This document shows positions 35,461-47,324 of a stretch of DNA of 64,000 bases, piece by piece. How positions within the stretch are numbered: the stretch's first letter is position 1; the number at the start of each line of letters is the position of its first letter. Source of the stretch: Ptiloglossa arizonensis (taxonomy: Eukaryota; Arthropoda; Insecta; Hymenoptera; Colletidae); assembly GCF_051014685.1 (NCBI RefSeq), contig NC_135061.1, forward strand, positions 868,001 through 932,000, in the 5' to 3' direction. The position numbers and the translations under genes were made by a program. Below the pieces are notes generated by a model. That model was not told the DNA's origin. It saw only the letters and a program-made list of their open reading frames with translations, and did not search any database.

Positions 35461-35693
35461 CCCTTTGCAGTCGAGGCTTCTTTGCTACCAGAAACCGACG
35501 CCTCGAGAAAATCCTTCAAGTCGTAAAATTAATTTGAAATTGAACATTTTTACATATTTCGCATATATGCGTTTATACTTCACAAAAACGTAATATTTCA
35601 ATTCCAATTTGAATTCCGAACCACCAAGTTTTTCCGTATCGAAAATAATACACTGAATCCGGTGTACGAGGATCTCTTCTCAAGTCCGAAGGG
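35461..35693. mobile_element. piggyBac-like MITE, complete copy (233 bp) heading a tandem array
   Basis: TTAA at 35457-35460 and again at 35694-35697 flank the element. The left end is ccctttgcagtcgag. The right end reads tcaagtccgaaggg, whose reverse (cccttcggacttga) begins with CCC like the left end. The interior matches 3420-3651 in reverse. No transposase frame is present. Confidence 0.85.
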
Positions 35694-36057
35694 TTAAATC
35701 GTAAAATTAATCTGGAATGGAACATTTTTATATACTTTGCATACATGTGTTTACACTCTACAAAAACGTAATATTTAAATTCCAATTTGAATTCCCTGAA
35801 CCACCTAGTTTTCCCGAATCGAAAATAGTACACTGAATCCGGTGTACGAGGATCTCTTCTCAAGTCCGAAGGGTTAAATCGTAAAATTAATCTGGAATGG
35901 AACATTTTTATATACTTTGCATACATGTGTTTACACTCTACAAAAACGTAATATTTAAATTCCAATTTGAATTCCCTGAACCACCTAGTTTTCCCGAATC
36001 GAAAATAGTACACTGAGTCAGGTGTACGAGGATCTCCTCTCGAGTCCAAAGGGTTAA
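35521..36057. repeat. 180-bp tandem array made from the right part of the piggyBac-like MITE
   Basis: tcgtaaaattaat recurs at 35521, 35699 and 35879. Units 2 and 3 lack the first 58 bp of the element but keep its right terminus and TTAA, so TTAA recurs at 35694, 35874 and 36054. Units 2 and 3 are identical over about the first 135 bp; unit 3 then ends in a version closer to the presumed original terminus (tcgagtccaaaggg). The 158-aa minus-strand frame here is the repeat read in one frame. Confidence 0.85.
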
Positions 36058-36190
36058 AGTAGTATCGTATCGCTGTGAATTACCGTCAGTAAGATAATTT
36101 CGATTCATCGAAAAATCGAATCTAGAACGTTGGAAATTCACTCTGGTCGTTGGCACCGGTCGTTTCGATCTAATTGTTGTTGCCCGAACT

Positions 36191-36440
36191 GATAAAAGGG
36201 ACGGAACATAATGCAGCGCTCAGTTAGCAGTCGCGCTAGGGATCTTGACTTCCTTAATACACTTCCTTTCCACGCGACAAACTGAAGATCTTATCGGTCG
36301 AGTTTGCCCGTATCTCACATTGTTTTCCCTCGGGTTGCGACGCTCGTCGTTCCTTATTCCAGTCTGTACGGCCAGTTCCGGCTATCCCTTCGCTTTCAAG
36401 AGGTTTATGGTCTACGGGGGCGGGGGTGTATCCCCAAGAG
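36191..36440 (+). promoter_or_regulatory. Candidate TATA + initiator core promoter with possible short first exon
   Basis: gataaaaggg at 36191-36200 is followed by tcagtt at 36220-36225. The T of the TATA-like box to the A of the initiator is 29 bp, the spacing expected of an arthropod core promoter. Downstream, caagag|gtagga at 36440/36441 could be a splice donor. An ATG at 36417 would give only eight codons before it. It might start a non-coding transcript or a 5' exon. Such combinations also arise by chance in 64 kb. Confidence 0.25.
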
Positions 36441-36616
36441 GTAGGAAACCGCGGTAAGGTTTCTCGCAAGGGCGTCCATTTTTTCGTAAGGGAACGCGTA
36501 AATCAGCGATTCGAGCTCGAGCGGATCGATCGTGGTTTCGCGTTTGCTTAAATATGCAAATTTACCGCATAAATAATAACAAACCACTGTTATTATTTGG
36601 ATCGACGAATTGCTGT

Positions 36617-36654
36617 TTCGTCGTCGTCGTCGTCGTCGTTGTTGTTGTTGCTGT
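36617..36654. repeat. (CGT)n(TGT)n microsatellite
   Basis: About seven cgt units followed by four or five tgt units. Confidence 0.9.
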
Positions 36655-38844
36655 TAATATCAATTTTCATTGGCATATCATTACCAATATTTACTAAACC
36701 AGTGTACACATCGATTGCTCACAGTAACAAGCTTCCGTTGTAATTTATGATGGCAATTTCATTTCGGTAAACTTTGTTACAATCGATACAATTAACTCTT
36801 GGGGACTGATACGTGTACATACTTTAAGATACCGTGATTTTCGTATCAAAAGTGAAAGGACGAAAGAAAATATTTTTATCATTTTATTCTTTTATCGGTG
36901 TACGGTAAAATTGAATCGTATAACGTGCGTATAACGCAGTCACGTTACGATACGTGTAACATGTCGATTTATATTTGTAAGTTTTTTTCTCTTGGGACAT
37001 TTTTCTTGAAATTTTTATTCGTAAGATTAGTTTCGTTCCATTTTATTTACGATATTTCAGTATTGAAATTATTTCAATATCGAATATCGCTCGTTTCAAT
37101 TGTAAGATCAAAATGTGGTCTGTAAACGACTGGTAAACGTACATGTGCGAGCAACACTGGACGAAAAGGAGCGAACGATAATTCCAGAATAAAATGAATT
37201 TTTCTTGCCCGGGTACTCGACAAATTTTAAGATTAATTTATACGAAAATCGACGATGCCTACTATTTTATGAATCGGCTGGGAGTTTTCTTGGTTAAAAC
37301 GGTAAATAAAAAGCAGTAGGTGTTTTCTGACCACCAAGGGAGCGGGTCGGGCTTCAGAATTCTTCATGGACCACCAGATACGAGAGATTAAATGACAGGT
37401 AACTAAAAACTAGCGAGACCAGTACTTGCGACCTGTCGACAGCTTTGATCGTGGAATTGATGCTTTTGGGATACCTTGCCCTTTTTCTCACGGAAACCGT
37501 ACACGATGAATGCAATAATATTTCATATCAATAATAACGAAGGCATCGCTGGAGCGCCTCGTTGGATGTAAATAACCTTAAAACTTCGTTCCGATTGCTT
37601 ATTAACAACTTTTTAACGACTTGACCGAAATTTCGAAAACTCCGAGTAACCGACTCCGATCTATTAACGAGTCGATCTCGAAATGTATATGCAAATGGAG
37701 AAGCAGGAATGTAAATGTATAAATTCGAAAGGTGTATCAATATTTCGTGGAATAAAGATGAGAAAATCGATCCGCCAAATATATTTTATAATGCGTTAAG
37801 ATTTCAAAGACAGAATTTATACTTCAAATTAGTAATAAAATACTTTAAAGTGGTAAACTAAATATTATTACTTATAAATAAGAAATGAGAGTTCGGTACC
37901 GCCGTGTGCGAATTTCTTGGCCAGTTTGTAAATAAAATATACTCGCACTTGAGAAATGGACAAATCTAGAATCAACGAATCGTACACTCTACACGCCTTA
38001 TCGCGATACAGTTCAATTGCAGGTTCAGTTTTCCTATATATCTTCTCACTATTACAATTCACATCTTACGAAAATAAATGGTCTTCCGACCTACTCCACA
38101 TTTAAACACACCACCCGGATCATTTATCCACCGGCACTTCGTCAAAACTTTCTCTAGTCTTTCATCCACTACTGTTTTGTTTTATATTTAGTCTAAGGCA
38201 GACTTTTCTGGGTCAGTCTCGTTCGCGAGCACAACAGAAAACCCCGGACTAAACGACGTTTCGTTTCTTTAATTATTTTTATTCGAAGTTCCAAATTTGG
38301 AACGAACCATTTGAATCGTTGAAAGCGTGCGTGCTTTAGAAACCATCCCTTTCTTAATTTTCATTTCACATTTGTACCTCGCTTTGCACATTGCGGACCA
38401 AATACGATATAATAATAATGTCGACAAGTTTGAAAAGAAACCGAATAAAACAACCATATCCACTCTAAACACCATTCGTAATTTTATAGGAATTCTCTGT
38501 AAAAAATCGCGAAAAGAAACACACGAGTGAAAATATAAAAACATAAAAACAAAAACTATACAGAGATTTTAGTCATTTATGTACGATTTAAAAGTATCGT
38601 TACAATACACTATTCCTAATCGATAAAAAGGCCAAATCCATTTTGTAAAATCACTATTCGTACTCCAACTATCGTATAATATTTTTTCAAAAAAGATCCA
38701 CTGTAAATGCGAAATATACGTCGGATACCTTCTTTGCAAAATTGTTCAAACTAAAAAAATGTGTAAAGTTTGTTCGGGAAAAGATTGGTGGTCGGTAAAA
38801 ACAACCGAGACTGTTGTCTGGAAGATGTTTAATTGCGTTATTAA
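36655..38844. other. A+T-rich unique spacer
   Basis: Stop-dense sequence; the longest frames are 60-91 aa with no domain. No repeat was matched until the MITE-3 relic. Confidence 0.4.
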
Positions 38845-38946
38845 CTCCCAAGTTTGTACTTTGAAATGAAAAAATAAATATCAATTTTACTAGAACCGTT
38901 CGAGTGTTATTGAAAAATGAAATCGACCGGTGAGGATTGGGACAGC
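38845..38946 (-). mobile_element. MITE-3 relic, one end only
   Basis: aaatcgaccggtgaggattg at 38920, followed by ggacagcc, is the right-type terminal repeat. Inward, ctagaaccgttcgagt and attaactcccaagttt match, in reverse, the left half of copy 1 (1089-1195). The other half is missing. Confidence 0.75.
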
Positions 38947-40849
38947 CTATAGATACCCCCTGCGCCAAGAAGGTAAGAAGAACGTTTCACGGTAAGACGT
39001 AGCGTAGAAACGTTCCCCAAAAACACGCTCGTCGAATCGACCGATACTGTTAATAGTCGAACGGCTGTGAGCGTGCGGATATAGGTAACGCCGATGCGAG
39101 GCTTTACCGCGCTAATAAATACTTCAAGCAGAAAATCGTACGCTTCTTTACGAGCGTAGCAACCACAGTGCAGTCTCTGGTATTCCGGTCTACCTGACAA
39201 GTGCTCGAGGCGCGCGGCGTACTAATGATAACTAACGGGCGTTCGAGAACAAAGGATTGGAATAAATTTTCGGCGGTCGACAATGCGCGGGAGGGGTCGT
39301 CGCTTATTTTCTGGCGTTTACGGACGCCGATGCTAATCTCGATGCGAGAAACTCCGGCCCTACGGGAGATTCCGACTGCCGGCTTCTTCATAGGCCGGCC
39401 ATCTGACATCCAGCTTCCACCGCGAAGGAATCTCGAGTGAGGCTCAGCCTGAATTATGCTAATGCCCTCACCCACGTTACCGATCCACCGCCCGCGTTTA
39501 CGAACCTCTGCGTAAGTATAGCTACTCCTCCCTCTCCCCGTATCAGTGTCAATACGTTTCGAACGAGTAATCGTATTTCTTGTAGAGACTGCCGCGAGTC
39601 TATTGTCTTATTTCGTGGGAAGTGGGCGTATGTTCGCTCCGGGCCCGTTCACGTTCGACGAGAGAGAAAACTCGACAGGTAGAGCGGAGGAAAAAAAAAC
39701 GGGACGCGAAGAAACGAGTGAATTGGGATCGTTGGAGATGCTTTGAAAATAGAGCAGGAGCGTGGTTATTGAAGTCACTTTAATTTTTGGAAGCCTACGT
39801 CGTTGAGTATTGGTTTCGTTCGAACGTAATGTGGCAATTCCCGGATCATCGATCGAACTTTATCCCGGATAACCGATCGAATTGCGATACGTACGAATTA
39901 TTTATTATGTAAAACATTGTTTTGCAATCACGGTAAACAAACGGTCGAATATCGTACGCAGGAACGAAGAGAACGGTGATTGCTCGATGTAAAATGGTCA
40001 CTGTATTTCTATCTTTCTCTTTGCTTTCCAACGGATTACCTCTTCTCATTTTGTAAACACTACAAACGTAGGTACCTCGCGGCCATTGAAGTTTGATAAA
40101 GGAGAAACGATCAAGATTACAGCGAACGAAGGAAAGATGCGAGAATGAATAACTGCCTTTGTTGTTTTTCAGTGAAATATACTACTTCCCTCCGTCGAAA
40201 GTATGCACATAGTTTCTATTCATCGTAGCTTAACAAAAGAACGTGGAAGTGGTGTATATGGAAATGAGCGAATTAGGGTTACTATTATGTAAATGGAGCA
40301 AACAATAGGTCGAATATCGTGTAAGAAAGAGAACAGAGTAACCGTTTAATGCGCCCAAAGAAACGAACCGGGGGAAACGTGCAACGAAAAGAGGCGAGCG
40401 CGAAAAGAATTTGAAAAAGTGATTAGACAAAGCGTTCGAACGACAAAGAAATGAATACCGGGATACGACAAACGTGAAATTCATTACGAATAGAATATTT
40501 ACAAATGTGACAAGCTTATTGTGTAAACAAACATTTACAATTTCAACGTGCCAGCGATACCGCTAGTATGAAATGCAGATGGAAATACGAGAGTCGGTGA
40601 AACGTGCAGGGCCGTCGAAAATATGTAAATATACAATTATTCGTGCGTTTATCCTGTTCTAGAATCGCTCATTTGAATCTATGTTTGTTGTAAGAAACAT
40701 TGCTAGGGACGGAATAAAATTATATACGTTGTCCGAGTGTAAAAATTGAATTCGAAGATCGATAACGTAACGTGCTCCAAGGACTTTGATCCCGTTTAAT
40801 TTCGAGATAGCAGTACCGAAGTGTACAATTATTTTTTTATTTTCTTAAA
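38947..40849. other. Unique spacer, CpG-rich at 38950-39700
   Basis: The CpG-rich part contains a 123-aa minus-strand frame and several plus frames without domains. A perfect-looking donor (ctctgc|gtaagtat) sits at 39511/39512, and an octamer-like atgctaat lies in the same area (about 39456). I could not assemble an exon. From 39760 rightward the DNA is A+T-rich. Confidence 0.35.
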
Positions 40850-41000
40850 GTGTGAACTGTGCAGAATGTTACGTTGAAAAGATATTTCGAAATTCAAACA
40901 TTTAGCGAAGTTGCAACAATGAATAAACCTGTTTTACATCCCATTTACTTCAAATTTTACAGAGATATTTTGCATACATTATTCTACAATGTAACCCTAC
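40850..41000. repeat. Dispersed repeat R-A, copy 3 (uninterrupted)
   Basis: atttcgaaattcaaacattt, gcgaagttgcaacaatgaat and caaattttacagagatattt match both sides of the MITE-1 insertion at 9913-10043, with no MITE between them. It shows the pre-insertion arrangement. Confidence 0.7.
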
Positions 41001-41200
41001 TTGTGTATTTTTTACGCGTGCGTGTACATACGTGGATGCAATTTTTGCAATTTTCTTTTCACAAAAGAGAGCACGTGCATCTTTTCGATTTTAATTAATT
41101 TTCGAAACCCAGATCAATCGTATCACTTTCCAAGACCAGTTCTGGAGAGAATATACGACCGTGTACAAAGTTATATGCAACGATGCATTATCTTTCCGTG

Positions 41201-42400
41201 AGTCGATAAACGTTCCACGGATCCAGGTGTCGAGGAACGTTCCGGTCGACGAAAGTCTCCAGTCGACGTATGCCCGCCAGATTTGAAAATGGGCATCTAG
41301 CGGAGAATTTCAAGGAATGGTAAAAATAAATAAAAATTGAAAACGATCGATGGAAAATTTAACGATGAAAATTTCGTTACAGATTGTAGAAACTAAATGT
41401 GTACTGTCTTCGAGTTTATTTTCAATTTTCGTCAAGACACTGTAACTCGTCCACGGTATTTTTAACGATGAAAATTTCGTTACAGAGTGTAGAAACCAAA
41501 TGTGTACTGTCTACGAATTTATTTTCAATTTTCGTCAAGACACTGTAACTCGTCCACGGTATTTTTTTAACGCGTTATTTCTCCGCGAGTCGATAAACGT
41601 TCCACGGATCCAGGTGTCGTGGAACGTTCCAGTCGACGAAAGTCTCCAGTCGACGTATGCCCGCCAGATTTAGAAATGGGCATCTAGCTGAGAATTTCAA
41701 GGAACGGTAAAAATAAATAAAAATTGAAAACGATCGATGAAAATTTCGTTACAGACTGTAGAAACTAAATGTGTACTGTCTTCGAGTTTATTTTCAATTT
41801 TCGTCAAGACACTGTAACTCGTCCACGGTATTTTTAACGATGAAAATTTCGTTACAGAGTGTAGAAACCAAATGTGTACTGTCTACGAATTTATTTTCAA
41901 TTTTCGTCAAGACACTGTAACTCGTCCACGGTATTTTTTTAACGCGTTATTTCTCCGCGAGTCGATAAACGTTCCACGGATCCAGGTGTCGTGGAACGTT
42001 CCAGTCAACGAAAGTCTCCAGTCGACGTATGCCCGCCAGATTTAAAAATGGGCATCTAGCTGAGAATTTCAAGGAACGGTAAAAATAAATAAAAATTGAA
42101 AACGATCGATGAAAATTTCGTTACAGACTGTAGAAACTAAATGTGTACTGTCTTCGAGTTTATTTTCAATTTTCGTCAAGACACTGTAACTCGTCCACGG
42201 TATTTTTAACGATGAAAATTTCGTTACAGACTGTAGAAACCAAATGTGTACTGTCTTCGAGTTTATTTTCAATTTTCGTCAAGACATTTTAACTCGTCCA
42301 CGATATTTTTTTAACGCGTTATTTCTCCGCGAGTCGATAAACGTTCCACGGATCCAGGTGTCGTGGAACGTTCCAGTCGATGAAAGTCTCCGGTCGACGT
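41201..42400. repeat. R-D tandem array, about 372-bp unit, three copies plus a partial fourth
   Basis: agtcgataaacgttccacgg recurs at 41201, 41588, 41960 and 42332 (spacings 387, 372, 372). Each unit has a hairpin with an 11-bp perfect stem, at 41596-41628 in copy 2 (aacgttccacg / cgtggaacgtt, 11-base loop), a second short hairpin (atgccc...gggcat), and two internal subunits of about 100 bp that start aacgatgaaaatttcgttac. The partial fourth copy merges into unique DNA at about 42400. A related single copy stands at 31850-32085. Confidence 0.9.
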
Positions 42401-42706
42401 CTGGCCGCCAGCTTTGTCGTTGTACCCTTCTTCGAGAAACGTGGCGGACGAGCCGTGATTTTGGAAACCTGGAGCGACACGGCAAACAGAACGTTCGGGT
42501 CCTTCTGGGCTGTTTCATGCGCGAACACGCACAGAAACGTAAAACGTGCAGGAAGCTCGACCAGCGGGGCTACCGTATCACGCATCTTCATCCGTTTCCT
42601 TCAAATTTCGCACGTGAGTCACGTGCCTTTTCTGGTATTATATCATACGCCAGAGACGCCAACGTAGAATGCCCCGCGCCACTTTTTCCAATTTTTTTCT
42701 TTTTTT
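42401..42706. other. CpG-rich unique spacer
   Basis: Open frames from the array (183 aa plus strand) run through here without domains. Confidence 0.3.
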
Positions 42707-42733
42707 TTTCTCTCTCTCTCTCTCTCTCTCTCT
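42707..42733. repeat. (CT)n microsatellite
   Basis: About 13 tc units after a T-rich lead-in. Confidence 0.9.
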
Positions 42734-44689
42734 TTTTATTCACCGAGATAACGTCGTCCTTTCTCAAGACGGTAATCTTTGTAACTTCTCGCTAAACGAC
42801 ATTTATGCGCCGTTTGTTAACGGACGATACTCATCTTTGTTGTAACGTGGATGTAACTGTTGTAGGTAGAGTGTGGAATTATCGAAATTGGAGAGAGTAT
42901 TTACTTTTAGTTATTTCAGATACGAGCTGTTTACGCTTAGAAAGGTTACAAAGGAGTGAGAAGAAGGCAGTATGTTATACACAAAGAATCAATATCATTC
43001 AACGATCGTACGAGTATCGTCAAGAGACGATAGAGAACGATTAACACACTTTAACAGTAATATTAACGAAAATCGAATTGCAGGTGTTGGATTGTTACGA
43101 TGATTATTACTAGACACTACAAGGAAAGAGAATTAAACTAGGTTAATATTACTAGGTTTGGGTGAACGCTTGTGGGAAGAAGAAACTGACCAAAGAAATT
43201 GTTTACGCTACTGTTTAAAGTTTCTTTCCGTGTAATTGTTGCGATTTTATTTTTCTTCGAATTGAAATTTGTGGCACACGTGACCGGAGTCGTATCACGT
43301 ACATTGCTGTATCTGTGTTGCATAATTATTTCTTTGCATATTGTTTCTCTTTCTGTAAAATTTTGTGAACAATTAATGTACACCTTGCTCTTTCCTAAAG
43401 AATTCTATATACGTTTCTCGCGTTAACTTTCGAGCAATCGTGCATACTGTACAGAAGGTAACGTTTGCTTACCTCGATACCTGTTCTCGTAAATTTGTTG
43501 TCTCTCATTTAATCACACTACTCTTCGTTGTACGACGTTTGTACGATTTTTCGATACACAACACCGTATTTCGTACATTACCCCGTACTTTCCGAAACGT
43601 TTCTGCCCTTCGGTGATTCGTGTGTTCGGAAATCTCTTTCTCCAAATATTAACTTCCGTCTATTCAATTAGCGTAGATTGAAATGTTCGCGCAACTCCGT
43701 AATCGTAAATAGAAGGAAAAGACGACCAGAGCCGTCTCTTAATGGCATTTGTAACAGAGGAGAGTTTAAAAGTACCAAACTTAGTTACGAAACACTTTGA
43801 TTCGCCAAAGGACTCTTGTATTAAAACGTTTCCACGGAAGAGGGATATTTGAATATTCCGTTGTTATGTATTTTCTCCACACCACCCCCTCCCCGTATTC
43901 TATGCCCCCCTCTCCTACGCAACTGTATGCTCGTGCACGCTGGCGCGCGTGCGCGAGCACTAAGGGTTTTATTCGTTCTCCGCCACCGCGATGTATCGCT
44001 AATCGGTTCCATGAAAATATTTATGAACTCCCCGGAATATTCCATTATTAGTCAAGTTACTTAGCGACTAAGCTACTCGGAAAATTTGAGCTCGATAAGC
44101 CTCCGCGTCCCGAAGTTTTCGAGGTAGATATTTATGCGAATACGTAAGATCTTCGATTAAAGTTGAGCAAGAGTTACATTTCCATTAAAACTGTTCTATA
44201 CGCACGGCGAATACGTTTCCACCTGAATGGCGAGACTTTCCATTAGGGGAAGTTTGTTTTCAGCGTGTGTTTCGGCGCACAACTAAATGACTTGTTATTC
44301 AGCGACGCAATTAAATTACAGATTTACATATCCATTACGAGCAGCCTCTCCTGGATTATCCTAGTCACGCCCGTACATAAATGCGAGAGTTCGTGACAAA
44401 TGACGCGAAAGAAGGGGCGGAATCGTTCCAAGATTATGGCATTAGTTACTTTGGCCCGATCGACCGCGCATTATTCGACAGTAAGAGACATTTAATAGTT
44501 TCGTTTCTCGTACCCAGAGTAAATTGATATTTTTTTTCCTTTTAATATTAAAAAAGAAAAAAAATTCCTTCGTTTTGCTTGGATACGCATCGATAGGAAA
44601 TGTCAACCGTTAATTCTTTAAAACATTTTCAAAAATGAAGAGTGTTACAATTGGATTTATCTTGAATGTGGAAAATTTTGGAAAAGTGG
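42734..44689. other. Unique spacer
   Basis: Includes a G+C-rich patch at 43880-43960 (a C-rich ccacaccaccccctccccg tract, then gcgcgcgtgcgcgag). Frames of up to 84 aa have no recognisable domain. At 44270-44460 there is a mixed-composition segment (tggattatcctagtcacgcc) that might be conserved regulatory DNA, though nothing here proves it. Confidence 0.35.
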
Positions 44690-44724
44690 AAAAAACGACG
44701 AATACTTATCGAACGACCTAGTAA
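44690..44724 (+). mobile_element. MITE-2 right-end fragment
   Basis: gtggaaaaaacgacgaatac followed by ttatcgaacgaccta matches the MITE-2 right terminus, with TA at the edge. Interior and left end are not recognisable. Confidence 0.6.
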
Positions 44725-45627
44725 ACGACCGAGGCCTCTCACGTGCATATACTTGTCGACGATTCGGTGTTGTACACGCTGCGGTGTGCAACCGATCTGC
44801 ATCGGTTCCGCTCGGTGCTCAAGGTGAGCCTAAATCGGTAGGCAAAGAAGGTCCCACGTGGACGTAGACGTCACGGTTCGTCAAACGATCACCGTGGCGT
44901 TTCGCGATCGGCCAACATCTCGTTGTCTGGCATCGACAAAGAAGACGAAACAAGTTTTCATTGATTGTTCGCTTCAAATGGCCCGTAAACTAGACCCGTG
45001 GAACAATGCCAAACTATCCACCTAGCCAATCTCTCTCTCTCTCTCCCTCTGGTTTCCTCGGTCGAAGTGCGCAATTGTTCTTGCTGCGATTTCCAAGAGT
45101 CACCAGGAGAGAGACTCGCAGAACGGTCGATCGAGCGTCACGAAAGAGCCTGGGCGACGAGTGTAGTGTAACATTAATGTGCTCGTTGACATTGTGTTTA
45201 CCCTGGCGTGTACACAAGGGCCGAGGGACAGGACGACGAAGAGTGGCGAGCGACAAAGAGAAAATTTTCGAAAGGGAAGTCGCGAACAGGTCCACCATCG
45301 ACCGGTCGGTCCACGAGCCAGAGGGGGGAAATACCCTTCTCTCCGCGACCATAGATGATGAATGTCGGGACCTTTCAAGTCCCTGTAGCGGCTACGTCCC
45401 ACCACCGTTCCCCTCGCGCTGCTGTTCTTTGGTGATTATCTAATACGACGGGACCAAAGCGGAGGGGAATTGCGATTCGACTGATCGTCGGCAATGCGCG
45501 ACACAGGAGGATTCCGATTGGGGACGGTGACGTATGCACGGATCGAACAACCGAGAGGCCCACACTGCTCCGAAACGCGCAAAAAGATCAAATCTTCGAT
45601 TCTGGGGAGAGGATCAAACGTATTCGA
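44725..45627. other. CpG-rich unique spacer with a short CT repeat
   Basis: A (TC)n run of about 20 bp lies at 45029-45050. Open frames of 145 aa (plus, 45006-45443) and 112 aa (minus) overlap and lack domains. CACGTG and gacgtcac words occur near 44858-44872. Confidence 0.35.
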
Positions 45628-45670
45628 GTGTTCCGATCATCAACGGTCGATTTACTTTTCGAATAAAACT
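45628..45670 (+). mobile_element. MITE-3 left-end fragment at the edge of an array
   Basis: gtgttccgatcatcaacggt then cgatttacttttcgaataaa matches the first 40 bases of MITE-3 copy 1 with a few changes. The element breaks off exactly where the tandem array with cttactcaaacttattcaaa begins. Confidence 0.75.
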
Positions 45671-46241
45671 TACTCAAACTTATTCAAACTTACTCTCTCG
45701 TTGTCTTACACTCGACTGCTCCAACCCTCGTGTACGAACTCGGACAAGACTCTATCTCATGATATTCACACGGTAGACTATGTAACACTGATAGGTTGCT
45801 CGATAAGTTTTGTCGTTTGATAAGAAATGGAGGTATTAAGTTCGTCAAACTTACTCAAACTTACTCTTTAGCTCTCTTACACTCGACTGCTCCAACTCTC
45901 GACTACTCGCTCGAACAAGATTATGTAACACTGATAGGTTGCTCGATAAATTTTGTCATTCGATAAGAAATGGAGCTATTCAGTTCGTCAAACTTATTCA
46001 AACTTACTTTCTACTTGCTCTCGCGCTCTCTTACACTCGACTGCTCCAACTCTCGACTACTCACACGAACAAGATTATATAACACTGATAGGTTGCTCGA
46101 TAAATTTTGTCATGCGATAAGAAATGGAGCTATTGAGTTCGTCAAACTTATTCAAAGTTACTTCCTACTTGCTCTTTCATTCTCTTACACTCGACTGCTC
46201 CAACTCTCGACTACTCACACGAACAAGATTATATAACACTG
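45671..46241. repeat. Tandem array, 143-154-bp unit containing a MITE-2 left end
   Basis: ataggttgctcgataa occurs at 45791, 45934, 46088 and 46242. Each repeat has a caaacttattcaaacttact segment, a cttacactcgactgctccaa segment and a MITE-2 left end (ggttgctcgataaattttgt then cgataagaaatggagctat). The last repeat is followed by a MITE-2 with both ends, so the array consists of amplified MITE-2 left ends plus flank. Confidence 0.85.
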
Positions 46242-46428
46242 ATAGGTTGCTCGATAATTCATCGTTTTATTTTTCCAAAGATTGTACCACTGTCTGACGA
46301 ACATGTGTAAAGTTTCGTGCAGATCAGTCGACTCGTCCGTATATTTACAGTTCTTCAAACGTTGAATCGTCGTAGTATTTTCTTACAATGTCAAAATCGA
46401 CAAAATTCATCGAACAACCTATTGTACT
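46242..46428 (+). mobile_element. MITE-2 copy with both ends
   Basis: TA then ggttgctcgataa on the left and cgaacaacc then TA on the right (caacctattg). The interior ttatttttccaaagattgta, cgtgcagatcagtcgactcg and cgtatatttacagttcttca match the copy at 19299-19498. The segment ttttgtcgtttgataagaaa next to the left end in the array is missing here. Confidence 0.8.
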
Positions 46429-47324
46429 AGACAAAGGACTCTCGCTCGTCAAACTCGTCCTCACCCACACACACAAAAGCAACCCCTGGCAAACAGAAGA
46501 CAACAAATATCGATTCTCGACCAAATGTACCAACTGTCCTAATTGAAAGAATAAAACAAGATTTAATTAAAAAAAAGAAATCCATCCTCGTCGTAGAAAG
46601 CAACGTTTTCCTAAAAATAACGAAACACCCTTACGGACATTGCGTTCTCCGGTCCCTGATCGTCGTTTAGGACGACATACGGTGTACGGGGTGTGCTTTG
46701 GGACCGTGTCGAATGGAAACTCGAGGAAAAAAATCGTGTATACGCGCGTGTACGTACGCATTGGGGCAACCCTTTTTTTCGGGGGGGAGGAGGTGAGGGG
46801 AGGTTTGGTGTGTGCGTGTTTGGCGGCATTGTGACGTTCCGCGTTGTCGGGCAGTTCCGTCGGAGGGAAAGGATCGACCGGGATCGCCTTTTCCGGTGGG
46901 AGCTTCCCGCACTCGAAATTGCTAGGCTGCCACTCAAATTGGCCCGGCACCGAACAATCGGGCTTATTACCAGGCATTTGTCAGCGCCGTGCTGCACTCT
47001 GCGGGTCTCGTGTTACCTCGTTTCTTTCTCTCGATCCGGAGCAGGGGACAACCTGGCCGCGTCCTTCGCGAAGGGGTACACTTCCCTACGCGAACGCGAG
47101 TTCCTTTAGGGGTATGTTCCACGCTGTAATATTAGGGCACGATACATTGTAGCGATTTTAGCTGGCCCTGGAAACCAACTCCGGCTACCACCTGTCGAGA
47201 TTTCGACCGAGGAACCGGACGAGGAAACGGTTAGACAAACCGGGTAGTTCAACGAGCACAGGGTGTGTCTAACTGTGCGAGTAATAACTCCAAGGGGTGA
47301 ATCTCAGGGACGTAATAAGAGGAA
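46429..47324. other. Unique spacer, G+C-rich in the middle
   Basis: Overlapping frames of 128-138 aa on both strands occupy 46567-47109. The minus frame from 46977 (MPGNKPDCSVPGQFEWQPS) looks protein-like by eye but has no recognised family and no convincing splice acceptor upstream. Confidence 0.35.

Noticed and set aside
35573..36049. 158-aa minus-strand frame with a 60-residue repeat
   Set aside because: It is the piggyBac-like 180-bp array; the period is a multiple of three, which keeps one frame open.
39437..39511. Possible exon ending at the perfect donor gtaagtat
   Set aside because: No matching acceptor or convincing coding sequence upstream; a single donor match is expected by chance.
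46567..46977. 136-aa minus-strand frame starting MPGNKPDCSVPGQFEWQPS
   Set aside because: It looks protein-like at first, but it has no family match that I recognise, no good acceptor upstream, and turns into low-complexity proline/threonine text.
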